Origin: Drosophila pseudoobscura
Taxonomy: Eukaryota; Arthropoda; Insecta; Diptera; Drosophilidae
NCBI RefSeq assembly: GCF_009870125.1
Contig: NC_046683.1
Coordinates: forward strand, 11,036,001-11,100,000
Length of the DNA stretch: 64,000 bases
Direction: 5' to 3'
The stretch's first letter is position 1. Every line of letters begins with the position of its first letter. Both the position numbers and the translations under genes were made by a program. The notes under the pieces are model-generated. The model was not told the origin of the DNA. It saw nothing but the letters and a program-made list of their open reading frames with translations, and ran no database searches. Of this stretch, positions 51,201 through 61,784 are shown in pieces.

Positions 51201-51779
51201 GAAATTCTGTTAAATTTTTTGCCATGTTTCCAGGCCCATCCAGTTGGAATAAAGCAATTTTCAGTGCATGTTCTGTTTATTTCATCATCCTTGGCAAAAT
51301 TTAACATACACGGTTGTCCCCAGCAAATGCATGGGGACAAAAGACAGGTAAGCAGCCAGAAGCCATTCCCTTACCAAGAACCTTGAACCATCCAGGTAAT
51401 TTTCGAATCATTTTCACTCGTAGATTGTAAAGTTGATCTCAATATCTTCTCAATCTCCAACTGCTAGGCGCAGGGACGCCATTTTATTGAAATTAAATAT
51501 CAAACTGTCAAACAATCATTTGATTTCCGTTTCTTCCATTTCGGACCGCATATTTACTCTTCGGCTTTAGCATCAGCTCTACTTAATTCCCATATCGCAC
51601 CCGTTCCCAACCATCCACATCGGACAGAGAAAACAGAAGGCTAGGTCTTTTTTAAAGTCAAATACCTAATACAAGGCTATTGAAATATCAAAATTTTTTT
51701 AATATAAAATAAACTTTTTTTTATTTACAATTTTTTTGGCTGTTTTCGCGCTTTTCGCGCATACATTTGCACGTATAGA

Positions 51780-53597
51780 ATGATGTTGGCTCTCTGGATT
51801 TTCCTAGTCCTTGGCGTTGGGTTGGCGCGGGGCCGCGGCGGCGGCGGCGGCACAAAATGGCTCTGCAGCCAGACAACCTTCTGTACGACCGAGAGTGAGA
51901 TGGTGGATGGGGAAAACTACAAAAAAGAGCGCTTCGAGAGCCAGCGGGACTGCCGGCTGTCCTGCGGCAAGTACGGCTCCGTTTGGCCAATGCCGACGGG
52001 GGAGACCAGTCTGTCTCATAATCGAGTGCACTTCGATCCCCAGAAGATACACTTCGATGTGAGGGCGCCCAGTGAGGCGACCAGTCAGTTCCTGGACGAG
52101 ACACGACGCCTGTTCTTGGGTAATCTGCGCAAGGAGTGCCGCTGCGACTGCACGCTGGCCAGCAGCGCGAAGATCCTGGTCAAGGCCAACGTGATCAGCG
52201 AAAGCCTGGTCCTTGACTGGCGCACGCACGAGAACTACAAGCTGTTCATCAACACAACGAAGGCGGCGGGCACCGTTGTGAACATCCAGGCCACGACGGT
52301 GTACGGAGCGAGGCATGCCTTCGAGACGCTGAGCAATCTGGTAACGGGCAGCGTGGCCAGTGGCCTGCTGCTGGTCAGAGACGTCGTCATCTCCGATCGT
52401 CCAGTCTACGCACATCGCGGCCTGATGCTGGACACTTCACGGAACTTCATACCCCTGTCGTATGTGCGGAAAACCATCAACGGCATGGCCGCCTCCAAGA
52501 TGAATGTGCTCCACTGGCATGTGGTGGACGCTCACAGCTTCCCGCTGGATATCACCCGAGTGCCCCAGATGCGGATCTACGGAGCCTATTCCAGCTCGCA
52601 GACCTACTCCCCCAAGGAAGTCGTCCAGCTGATGAAGTACGCCCGCCTCAGGGGCATCCGCATCCTCATAGAGATCGATGGGCCTGCGCACGCCCACAGC
52701 GGCTGGCAGTGGGGCCCAGAGGAGGGGCTGGGTCAGTTGTCCGTGTGCCTGAACAGGATTCGCTGGGAGGCCTACTGCGCGGCTCCACCTTGCGGCCAAC
52801 TGAATCCCATGAACGAAAACATGTACACGGTGCTGAAGGCGATCTTCCGCCAGGTGGCAGAGATGGGGGCACCGGAGGAGACCATACACATGGGCGGCGA
52901 CGAGGTGTACTTGTCGTGCTGGAACACCACAAAGCAGATCCGAGACAAGATGCTGGACGATGGCTACGACCTCAGCGAGAAGAGCTTCTTCCGCCTCTGG
53001 GCGCAGTTCCATCAGCGCAATCTCCTGGCCTGGGAGGAGATCAATCGGCGCATATATCCCAGCATTCCAGAGCCCAAGCCGGTCATTCTCTGGTCCAGCC
53101 GCCTGACGGATCCCCTCGCCATCGAGAACTACCTGCCCAAGAATCGGTTCATCATCCAGACCTGGGTCGACTCTCACGAGCCCCTAAACAAGATGCTGCT
53201 GCAGCGAGGCTACCGCATCATTGTCTCCACCAAGGATGCCTGGTATCTGGACCATGGCTTCTACGGTAGCACCGTATACCACACCTGGCGGACCGTCTAC
53301 AATAACAAGCTGCCGAAAAGTCGCGATCGGCGGCAGGTCCTTGGCGGCGAGGTGTGCATGTGGAGCGAGTCAGTCGATCAAAACTCGTTGGAGTCACGCA
53401 TCTGGCCGCGAGCTGGGGCCGCCGCCGAGCGTCTCTGGTCGAATCCAAAGGACGCACCTGAGCTGATAGAGCGTCGCTTCTATCGTTATCGGGATCGTCT
53501 CGTCGACCGTGGCATCCACGCGGATGCCGTAACCCCTCGCTACTGTGTCCTTCACGAGGGAATGTGCGAGCACTATTTTTACAACACAAATAAATAA
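51780..53597 (+). CDS. Hexo2: Secreted/lysosomal beta-N-acetylhexosaminidase (GH20)
   Basis: Intronless frame of 605 aa. It begins with a signal peptide (MMLALWIFLVLGVGLARG) followed by a Gly-rich spacer and a Cys-containing segment. Residues about 60-195 form the GH20b-type N-terminal domain. The catalytic barrel starts near RGLMLDTSRNF, continues through WHVVDAHSFP, and has the catalytic pair D374-E375 in HMGGDEVYLSCW. GGEVCMWSE and WPRAGAAAERLW close the active site. The enzyme removes terminal beta-linked GlcNAc or GalNAc from N-glycans and chitin oligosaccharides in the secretory pathway, lysosome or extracellular space; Drosophila relatives include Hexo1, Hexo2 and fdl. I choose Hexo2 because of length, signal peptide and X-linkage of the neighbour CCT2. 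The symbol is less sure than the family. The frame is intact and codon use is strongly G/C-ending, unlike the flanks. The AATAAA poly(A) signal overlaps the stop codon. Confidence 0.85.
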   Translation: MMLALWIFLVLGVGLARGRGGGGGTKWLCSQTTFCTTESEMVDGENYKKERFESQRDCRLSCGKYGSVWPMPTGETSLSHNRVHFDPQKIHFDVRAPSEATSQFLDETRRLFLGNLRKECRCDCTLASSAKILVKANVISESLVLDWRTHENYKLFINTTKAAGTVVNIQATTVYGARHAFETLSNLVTGSVASGLLLVRDVVISDRPVYAHRGLMLDTSRNFIPLSYVRKTINGMAASKMNVLHWHVVDAHSFPLDITRVPQMRIYGAYSSSQTYSPKEVVQLMKYARLRGIRILIEIDGPAHAHSGWQWGPEEGLGQLSVCLNRIRWEAYCAAPPCGQLNPMNENMYTVLKAIFRQVAEMGAPEETIHMGGDEVYLSCWNTTKQIRDKMLDDGYDLSEKSFFRLWAQFHQRNLLAWEEINRRIYPSIPEPKPVILWSSRLTDPLAIENYLPKNRFIIQTWVDSHEPLNKMLLQRGYRIIVSTKDAWYLDHGFYGSTVYHTWRTVYNNKLPKSRDRRQVLGGEVCMWSESVDQNSLESRIWPRAGAAAERLWSNPKDAPELIERRFYRYRDRLVDRGIHADAVTPRYCVLHEGMCEHYFYNTNK

Positions 53598-53598
53598 A
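53589..53598 (+). terminator. Overlapping poly(A) signals at the hexosaminidase stop
   Basis: Two overlapping AATAAA hexamers at 53,589 and 53,593 span the TAA stop codon (53,595-53,597), so the 3' UTR could be only 10-30 bases. Confidence 0.5.
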
Positions 53599-54036
53599 TA
53601 CCTCTGAAAGCAGTTTCGTGGACTGAATGATGTGTCCTTTCGTCCTACTTACAAGCAAAAGAATGTACATATACATACGAGGGTTCCCAAAGCAGTTGGC
53701 ATCCAATAGGCACAATATATTTGAAGAATTTCAAGACGCATAGACGCTCTGCTCCTCGGCAGTCTCTTTATGAATCTCTTTTTTGTGCCTCTGATGTATC
53801 TCTCTCTCTCTCCCTTTCTTGCATCTCACTGCAGAGAGGGTGAAAGAGATGGCGCGATCTCTTGATATACAGAGCATTGAAAGATCTAGATTTATGGGTC
53901 GTCAAACTTCAAGGGCATTTAAAAATCGAAGCACAGCCGGGCAGCCAGCTTTCTTACTGCGTTTTTTTTCGACAAGAAACAAAAACTGTGTAGGAATTTT
54001 TTTTCGGTGAAGCCTAATTGCGGATTACACTTGCCG

Positions 54037-54061
54037 CGCCGCACCGCACCGCACCGCACCG
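54037..54061. repeat. Pentanucleotide GCACC repeat
   Basis: Four to five units of GCACC. Confidence 0.65.
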
Positions 54062-54378
54062 GACCAGAGCATGCGTGCCACGTTCTTGGTGGAGCAGCTA
54101 CGTAGCCCAAAAACCTAACCCCCAACTAATTATAACTTTGATGCAGTCGACCCGAAAACCTTTGAAGCGCTTTTACGCGGATTTCTCGTTTTCCTCTTTT
54201 TGGCGGCTTCAAAGTGCCTTTCCCGCTCCCCTACCTTTTCCCCCTGCCCTTTCGCTGCTTCCGCTGCTGCCAATGACAACGTGGCTGCCCAAAGTAAAAT
54301 CTAGGCGCCAAGGCTCCAAATGCGTCCTGGAGAGAGGAAGAGATGGACTGAGCTTATCATCTGCGGAGGGGAGTCGAG

Positions 54379-54408
54379 CGAGAGAAAGAGAGAGAGAGAG
54401 AGAGAGAG
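54379..54408. repeat. GA dinucleotide tract
   Basis: A nearly pure GA run of about 30 bp. It is a possible GAGA-factor or CLAMP site by sequence. Confidence 0.7.
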
Positions 54409-54661
54409 CTTTTAGGCGAATTTTCAAGCAAAGCGATTCCAAGGCGAATGTTTCGAGAGTCATTAAGTGAAGTTTATTAAGTGCCCGAGCAGATAACCCA
54501 AATGAGTGCATGCCAAATGGAAGGCCAACGCAATTTCCACTCATATCGACACCCCCCACCCACCCAACCGACCAACCGACCGTCGCGATCCATCCCTGTG
54601 CCCTATGCCTATGCAAATACATAGCTCATGCTGAGGGAAAACTTTCCCACAAGACCTCCAC

Positions 54662-54750
54662 AGAGAGAGGCAGAGAGAGAGAGAGAGGGAGAACGTTAGA
54701 GAGAGCAGTGTATGTATAAAAGCGAGATAACAAACAAATTGCCAGTGCAA
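54662..54750 (+). promoter_or_regulatory. Candidate GAGA/TATA promoter
   Basis: GA-rich sequence at 54,662-54,706 precedes TATAAAA at 54,715-54,721, and an initiator-like CCAGTG lies about 27 bp further on. GAGA sites next to TATA are typical of paused, developmentally regulated fly promoters. No downstream coding exon was found. Confidence 0.3.
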
Positions 54751-55659
54751 TTGCAAACTTGAGATTATCGCCAGCCCCGCATTACTCGTGCTTAACTTTA
54801 CACAACTTAACCTAAGTTTACTATAGTTTCAAGAGCCGCGGTGGGTGGTCCGTCCGCGACCGGTCCTTATCGCATGCGGCTGATGTAAAAATAATTTCCA
54901 TTGTTACCCAAGAAACTTTTAATGATAAGCAACAAGCCCAACCGCGCTGACCACAATTAATATTAAAACTTTTTGCATTTGAGTTTAAGGGCATTCTGGT
55001 CAGCAGAAGACAACAATGTTCCACAATTATGGAGTAACAACCAATTCAAGATTCGCGCCCAATATCGATACAAGTATCGATACTATTCGCCAGTGCAAGG
55101 CCAATAGCTGTCTGCCATGACACCCGGCAGACTTGTTACTAATTAATACCAAAATCTACCAACAAGTTGGCAGCTCTACAAATATATTATCAACAATAAA
55201 ATATGTATATTGATCAATTGATATTCATCATCATTTCAACAGGTATATTAACGAATATAGGGTATAGTAACATCCATACACAGGTATCTTGCATTTTAGC
55301 ACTCTCAAATCGTACTACCATGCATCACTTACTCCACTCGATTGCATTCATATCATTGTCACTCATTTATTTTCAAGCACTCATTCGTTCCAAACAATTC
55401 CACTTTGGCGCGCAACTCTAGTCTCCAGTCGATAGTATCGAAATATGTCGAGGAATAGGATTATCGTGGAGGGGAGTGTTAATATATATCCATGTTTTAT
55501 GAATCTTAAAATGTTTTAACGCAGTATGGATGGATCTACAAGAACAATTTTCATCAGTAATATTTTCCGCCATTTTCCGTTCAACTACATAGCGAGGAAT
55601 ATGTAAAATAGAACTTGAGTGCGTCCGTCTTAAAAAAAGGTCTTAATGAATTACGTTTG

Positions 55660-57349
55660 ATATTTAGTTTAAACCTTGTTTTAGTCAAAATACAATAAAA
55701 GCAAGGACTGAAAACTGGCCAGTTAAGTAGAAAATTGATTAATTAATCGTATCAAATTATGTGGGCATAGATAAAGGTCCGGTTGACAACATTTAAATCC
55801 TTGTCGCTCACATTCAAAAAAGTTCGATTTGGCGCGCACCACTCGGTATATTTTTCAAATGAGACCGTATATTTCGGTTTTCGCCGCGCTCCCATGTGGT
55901 ATTTTTTAGTGCTAAATGGTATTTTTGTCATTTATTAATTTAATTTTCAATGTTATATAAAAATCCAATAAATGCAAGTATTTCGAATAGGCCAATCATG
56001 TATAGAATTGATTCATCAATCGTATAAAACTGAGTGGGCATGGCTAAATGTTCCATATAGATAGTATTATTCAACGGAACAAAGAATATGAGGAATTGGT
56101 CATTTTTTTGAATCGAACTTGAATTCGCCGCCGTTAGTTTTAGCAACAATGAGTCTCATTACATACACAAACATGTTGCTAACATACCCTGGGGGAAATG
56201 GATGTTATAGAATTGAGGAAAAAGGGTGTACAAAGGCCTATACAAGCGTTATGTCTTCGAATTCCAGCGACATTGCAACTGTTTTTTTGTTGAACTATTT
56301 TGCTTAAACCTTGTTTAGTCAAAATACAATAAAAGCAAGGACTAAAAACTGGCCAGTTAAGTAGAAAATTGATTAATTAATCGTACCAAATTATGTGGGC
56401 ATAGATAAAGGCCCGGTTGACAACATTTAAATCCTTGTCGCTCACATCCAAAAAAGTTCGATTTGGCGCGCACCAGTCGGTATATTTTTCAAGTGAGACC
56501 GTATATTTCGGTGCTGTTCCGAGGGTCATACTGCAGAAATACTGGTTTTCGCCGCGCTCCCATGGTATTTTTGTCCATTTTCTTCAATCTATTAATTTAA
56601 TTTTCCATTTTATATAGAAATCCAATAAAAGCAAGTATTTGGAATGGACCAATGATGTATAGAATTGATTCATCAATCTTATAAAATTAAGTGGGCATGG
56701 CTAAATGTTCCATATAGATAGTATTATTCAACGGAACAAAGAATTGGTCGTTTTTTTGAATCGAAGTTGATTTCGCCGCAGTTCGCCGCAGTTCGCCGCA
56801 GTTCGCTTTAGCAACAATGAGTCTCGTTCCATACACAATGTTGCACATTCCATACACACTGTTGCAGCAACATTTACTTGAAAACCGTTTTTTGGTCAAA
56901 ATAAAATACATTAAGGTAATTAAAAGATGCAATCTTGTAGAAAATGCATTTATCTATGGGATAAAGCTAAGTGGGCATCTATAGCTTGAAATATAGGCAA
57001 TACCCGATTCGCCGCAGTTTCGATTTTGCAACAATGAGTCTCATTCCATACACAAACATGTTGCTAATTCCATGCACACATACCCTGGGGGAAATGGATG
57101 TGATAGAATTGTGAATACGTTTGTCTTCCAAGGCTCAGTAGGTATCAGGGTCGACATAAATATATACAAGATACTAATAGTGTACTTGAATATGTCTAAA
57201 GAATATCAATTTGAGAAAAGGTCTTAATAAATTACGTTTGATCTTCATATAAAATTAACGAAATAGGGTGTACAAAGGCCTATACACGCATCATGTCTTT
57301 AAATACCAGCAACATTGCGACAGTTTTTTTTGTTGAACTATTTTGTTTA
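55660..57349. repeat. Older, diverged part of the tandem array upstream of CCT2
   Basis: Units recognised by the anchor CAATAAAAGCAAG recur at about 55,694, 55,968, 56,328 and 56,624. Each is followed by ATTGATT, TATGTGGGCAT or GAGTGGGCATGG and related segments. Pairs of units also repeat at about 635-660 bp, which suggests higher-order duplication. Several units carry GGTATATTTTT-like motifs, and a CGCCGCAGTT run lies near 56,773. No coding potential is seen. Confidence 0.7.
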
Positions 57350-58780
57350 ACCCTTTTTTACAATAAATACAATAAAAGCAAGTGTTTAAAATAAGCCAGT
57401 CAAGTAGGAAATTGATTTATTAATCGGATAAAATTATGTGGGCATGGCTAAATGTTCTATATAACTAGTAATATTCGTCGGAATATCAAAAACGAGGAAT
57501 ATGTAAAATAGAAATTGAGTTCGCCAGTATATTTACGGTATATTTTTAAAGTAAGACGGTATGTCTCGGTATATTTCAAATGTTATCGATAAGTCTGCGG
57601 TCACACCGATTCCGTTTTGATTTTACTTATTTCGCTAAAATCTCTTTTTACGCAAAATGCAATAAAAGCAAGTATTAAGAATACTCCAGTTAAATAGAAA
57701 GTTGATTCATCAATCGTATAAAACTATGTGGGCACGGCTAAATGTTCTACATAGCTAGTAATATTCGTCGGAATATCAAAAACGAGGAATATGTAAAATA
57801 GAAATTGAGTTCGCCAGTATATTTACGGTATATTTTTAAAGTAAGACGGTATGTCTCGGTATATTTCAAATGTTATCGATAAGTCTGCGGTCACACCGAT
57901 TCCGTTTTGATTTTACTTATTTCGCTAAAATCTCTTTTTACGCAAAATGCAATAAAAGCAAGTATTAAGAATACTCCAGTTAAATAGAAAGTTGATTCAT
58001 CAATCGTATAAAACTATGTGGGCACGGCTAAATGTTCTACATAGCTAGTAATATTCGTCGGAATATCAAAAACGAGGAATATGTAAAATAGAAATTGAGT
58101 TCACCAGTATATTTACGGTATATTTTTAAAGTAAGACGGTATGTTTCGGTATATTTCAAATGTTATCGATAAGTCTGCGGTCACACCGATTCCGTTGTGA
58201 TTGACTTACTTATTTCACTAAAACCTCTTTTTACGCAAAATGCAACAAAAGCAAGTATTAAGAATACACCAATTAAATAGAAAATTTATTCATCAATCGT
58301 ATAAAACTATGTGGGCACGGCCAAATGTTCTATATAGGTAATAATATTCGTCGGAATATCAAAAACGAGGAATATGTAAAATATAACTTTAATGCGTCAG
58401 TATATTTATGGTATATTTTTAAAGTAAGACGGTATGTTTCGGTATATTTCAAATGTTATCGATAAGTCTACGGTCACACCGATTCCGTTTTGATTGACTT
58501 ACTTATTTCACTAAAACCTCTTTTTACGCAATATGCAATAAAAGCAAGTATTAAGAATACACCAGTTAAATAGAAAGTTGATTCATCAATGGGCTAAAAT
58601 TATGTGGGCACGGCTAAATGTTGTACATAGCTAGTAATATTCGTCGGAATATCAAAAACGAGGAATATGTAAAATAGAAATTGAGTTCGCCAGTATATTT
58701 ACGGTATATTTTTAAAATGAGACGTATGTTTCGGTATATGTTATCGATAAGTCTGCGGTCACACTTATTCCGCCATTTTC
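57350..58780. repeat. About 290-bp tandem array with core-promoter motifs
   Basis: Five consecutive units with periods of about 290, 290, 293 and 285 bp, the central two nearly identical. Each unit contains the perfect DRE TATCGATA (57,584, 57,874, 58,164, 58,457, 58,742). Each DRE is followed 6 bp later by CGGTCACAC, a near match to Ohler motif 1, and is preceded by TCGGTATATTT-type matches to motif 6. The final unit lies where the CCT2 promoter must be. The array therefore looks like amplified promoter DNA, or a satellite that now abuts and supplies the promoter. Confidence 0.85.
58742..58766 (+). promoter_or_regulatory. CCT2 promoter: DRE and motif 1
   Basis: TATCGATA at 58,742-58,749 and CGGTCACACTT at 58,756-58,766 are the DRE and motif 1 elements of housekeeping fly promoters, bound by DREF or BEAF-32 and by M1BP respectively. 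They lie about 520 bp upstream of the CCT2 start codon, before a putative 5' exon that ends at about 58,845. No TATA box is present, as expected for this promoter class. Confidence 0.6.
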
Positions 58781-59287
58781 CTTTGTTGCGCCGTGTTGGT
58801 ATTCGTGAATTCTGTGATCAAAACTTATTAATTAAACATAGAAAATGGTAAATTGAAGTCAAACAGATATATTTATTTAATTGTTTACAGTGCAAGTGAC
58901 AAGTTGAGCGTATAGTTTGTTAGTTTTCATTGATAATTGCATACAATTGGGCATTTTCATTTGCCGGGTGTGTGACGACCATGACTCGAGCTACCCAAGC
59001 CATTTTGACAGGCGGCCGCTCCGCACGTGAGCGAGCGCGTTAGCTTCCAGAATGGTCTTAATATTGTGGGAATGACAATGGTTTTCTTTAAAATGTGATG
59101 CAATTATTAGAAAATGAGCAAGAGTAGAACTTTCTAGATGCAATCCACGCCGTTTTGTAGATGTTCGAGCGATGAATCACTCGCCGCTCTCTCGCCATTT
59201 TAGGGGTTAGGTCGAGGCGATGAGACGGGAGAACGAATTTAGCTGAGACACTCAACAACAAATGTTTACTTTTCCCGTACACAGGAG

Positions 59288-61311
59288 ATGTCTCTAAATC
59301 CCGTGCGCGTGCTCAAGAATGAGGCGCAGGAGGAGAAGGCCGAAATGGCTCGTCTCTCCTCGTTCATTGGCGCCATTGCTATCGGCGATCTGGTGAAGAG
59401 CACACTGGGGCCCAAGGGTATGGATAAAATCCTGGTGGCCAACGGCCGTAATGCCGGCCAGGTGGAGGTGACCAATGATGGTGCCACCATATTGCGTGCT
59501 GTGGGCGTTGACAATCCAGCAGCAAAGATTCTGGTCGACATGTCGCGTGTGCAAGACGAAGAGGTCGGCGATGGCACCACCTCGGTCACTGTACTGGCCT
59601 CCGAGCTGTTGCGCGAGGCCGAGAAGCTGGTCGAACAGAAGCTCCACCCACAGATCATTGTCTCCGGCTGGCGCATGGCCACCCAAGTGGCCCTCGATGC
59701 CCTGACTGCCGTTGCCCAGGACAACTCTGCCAACGATGAGACGTTCAAGGCAGATCTACTTAACATTGCCCGTACCACACTGTCCTCCAAGATCCTGCAC
59801 CAGCACAAGGAGTTCTTTGCGAATCTCGCCGTTGATGCTGTCCTCCGTCTGAAGGGCTCTGGCGAGCTCAAGTCCATACAGATAATAAAGAAGTCTGGCG
59901 GCACTTTGGGTGATTCGTTCCTGGATGATGGTTTCCTGCTGGACAAGAAGCCAGGTGTACATCAGCCTCAGCGCGTAAGTATAAATGAAACCCCTGTACC
60001 TCCACCCAACCATGCTGCTCTCATTCTGCTGCTACTGCTGCTGCACATTTACGCGTCAAAATGACTGTGAGCTATGTGTTTTTGATCTCATATCACAGCC
60101 ATTTTGACGAGTTTGATGTGCAGTCCCACTCCATCAATGGCAGAGTGGAGCTTTTCCAGTGTTGTACAATCGAAACGAACGCGCGTGACTTTGCAAAGAA
60201 ACCATAAATGAAAACACAAATTGAATTATTTCAAAAGTGCGAATGGAATGCCGCTGAAAACCGCGTGTAGTAGTGTTTTGATTCCGAGTTGTTGTTTATA
60301 TTTTAGCATTTTTCCCCCTCTACCTCTCTTTAGATTGAAAATGCCAAAATTCTCATTGCCAATACGCCCATGGACACGGACAAGATCAAGGTGTTCGGCA
60401 GCAGCATTAAGGTCGATTCGTTGGCCAAAATCGCCGACCTGGAGATGGCCGAAAAGGAGAAGATGAAGGAGAAAGTCAACAAGATTCTCAAGCACAAATG
60501 CAATGTGTTCATAAATCGTCAGCTGATCTACAACTATCCCGAACAGCTCTTCGCCGATGCCAAGGTGATGGCCATCGAACATGCCGATTTTGATGGCATC
60601 GAGCGTCTGGCCTATTGCACTGGCGGTGAGATTGCCTCCACCTTTGAGAATCCGTCGCTCGTGAAGCTGGGCGAGTGCGATGTGATCGAACAGATCATGA
60701 TCGGTGAAGACACACTGTTGCGTTTCAGCGGCGTTAAGCTGGGCGAGGCCTGTACGATTGTCATCCGCGGTGCCACCCAGCAGATTCTGGATGAGGCCGA
60801 TCGTTCGCTGCACGATGCTCTCTGTGTGCTGGCTGCCACAGTTAAGGAGTCGCGCATCATTTACGGTGGCGGCTGCTCAGAGGCCCTCATGGCTAATGCT
60901 GTGTTCAAGAAGGCCGCTCTGACCTCCGGCAAGGAAGCCATTGCCATTGAGGCCTTTGGACGTAAGTGTCCCTAGAACTCTTTCAAAATGATTAGCATAG
61001 ATATTGATTGCTTTTCTTTTCTAGGAGCTCTGCTGTCGCTGCCCACTGCCATTGCCGATAATGCTGGCTACGATTCCGCTCAGCTGGTCTCTGAGCTCCG
61101 CGCGGGTCATGCCCAGGGCAAGAACCAGTTGGGCCTGAACATGGACGAGGGCAAGGTGGCCAATGTACGGGAGTTGGGCATCACCGAGTCGTTTGCCGTC
61201 AAGCGACAGGTGCTCATGTCTGCCTCCGAGGCTGCCGAAATGATACTCCGAGTGGACAACATCATCAAGTGTGCGCCACGCCGTCGTGTGCCCGATCGTG
61301 GCTACTGCTAG
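59288..61311 (+). CDS. CCT2: T-complex chaperonin subunit beta (TCP-1 beta)
   Basis: Three coding exons, 59,288-59,974, 60,334-60,961 and 61,025-61,311, joined by GT-AG introns, give 533 aa. This is the usual length of the beta subunit of the cytosolic TRiC/CCT chaperonin, which folds actin, tubulin and WD40 proteins using ATP. The group II chaperonin signatures are clear: [17 protein letters not shown] near residue 35, DGATILRA near 65, the catalytic-type GDGTTS near 95, and the GGGCSE segment in the last third. The start follows an acceptor (ACAG) at about 59,284, so the 5' UTR is spliced. The likely upstream exon ends AAAATG before GTAAAT at about 58,849; splicing there would add Met-Glu in frame. 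The frame is intact. The promoter is of housekeeping type, and a microRNA lies in the first coding intron. Confidence 0.95.
60044..60120 (+). ncRNA. mir-13b-2: microRNA precursor mir-13b-2
   Basis: Within the first coding intron of CCT2, CGTCAAAATGACTGTGA (60,054-60,070) pairs with TCACAGCCATTTTGACG (60,093-60,109) with one internal mismatch. The outer arms CACAT and ATGTG pair as well. The 3' arm at 60,091-60,112 begins TATCACAGCCATTTTGACGA, the mature miR-13b sequence of the miR-2/13 seed family (seed ATCACAG). In D. melanogaster mir-13b-2 sits in an intron of the same host gene, as I recall, so this is a conserved intronic miRNA. It shares the strand of CCT2 and is probably processed from its transcript. 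The mature product targets K-box sites in mRNA 3' UTRs, including pro-apoptotic genes. Confidence 0.95.
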
Positions 61312-61778
61312 ACTACTCTTAAGTATTCTCTTGTTCTAGGATCATATGTTTTTTTTTAAAACACCCCTTTCCCCCACCTTCGTTTAACATTTTTACGTGT
61401 TTTTGGTTTATAAAAAACCCAATAATTTCTTACATATAAACACAAGCACGCCACACATACACACCCCCTCTCGCAAAACACTTTTTTCATTTACACGCGT
61501 ACTGCTCTCGACGAAGTCTCACCCTTTAATTATTGTCAAACAACAAACTAAAAGCGCAGCTTTCAAAAACGGCAGACTCTGGCTGAAACAGAAGGATCGT
61601 AGGACAAAGGAGAGCGAACAAATATAAGCATTTCAAAAATGTCTAGACACTACACTACTTACAACAACAAAAACAACACCACAAACTTGTAAATGAATAC
61701 AATTTTTGTAAACATTTTATGTGCATCGAAGCGAATTCCACACTAAACACAAAAAGGAAGACCGACCACAAAGAATGG

Positions 61779-61784
61779 AAATAA
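61779..61784 (+). terminator. Possible CCT2 poly(A) signal
   Basis: AATAAA occurs about 470 bp after the CCT2 stop codon in A-rich, transcript-like sequence. Earlier variants cannot be excluded. Confidence 0.35.

Larger units (their letters stand above)
35340..51700. other. Long mostly non-coding region
   Basis: No gene is recognised with confidence in this 16-kb stretch. Open frames up to about 244 codons are low complexity, overlap each other or lack codon bias. Weak candidates are a short spliced frame at 37,195-37,856 and a 115-codon frame at 44,613, both discussed under findings. The region contains many pentamer repeats, a GT run, an ATT run and a dispersed repeat piece near 36,830. 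Confidence 0.5.
53600..55660. other. Intergenic stretch with a candidate GAGA/TATA promoter and DRE-like sites
   Basis: No gene is recognised. It contains a GCACC pentamer run at 54,037-54,061, a GA run at 54,379-54,408, a GA-flanked TATA box at 54,715, and two DRE-like ATCGATA sites near 55,064-55,082. Confidence 0.5.

Noticed and set aside
52437-53177. 246-codon frame antisense to the hexosaminidase
   Set aside because: Shadow of the strongly codon-biased GH20 coding sequence.
59266-59946. 226-codon frame antisense to CCT2
   Set aside because: Shadow of the codon-biased CCT2 first coding exon.
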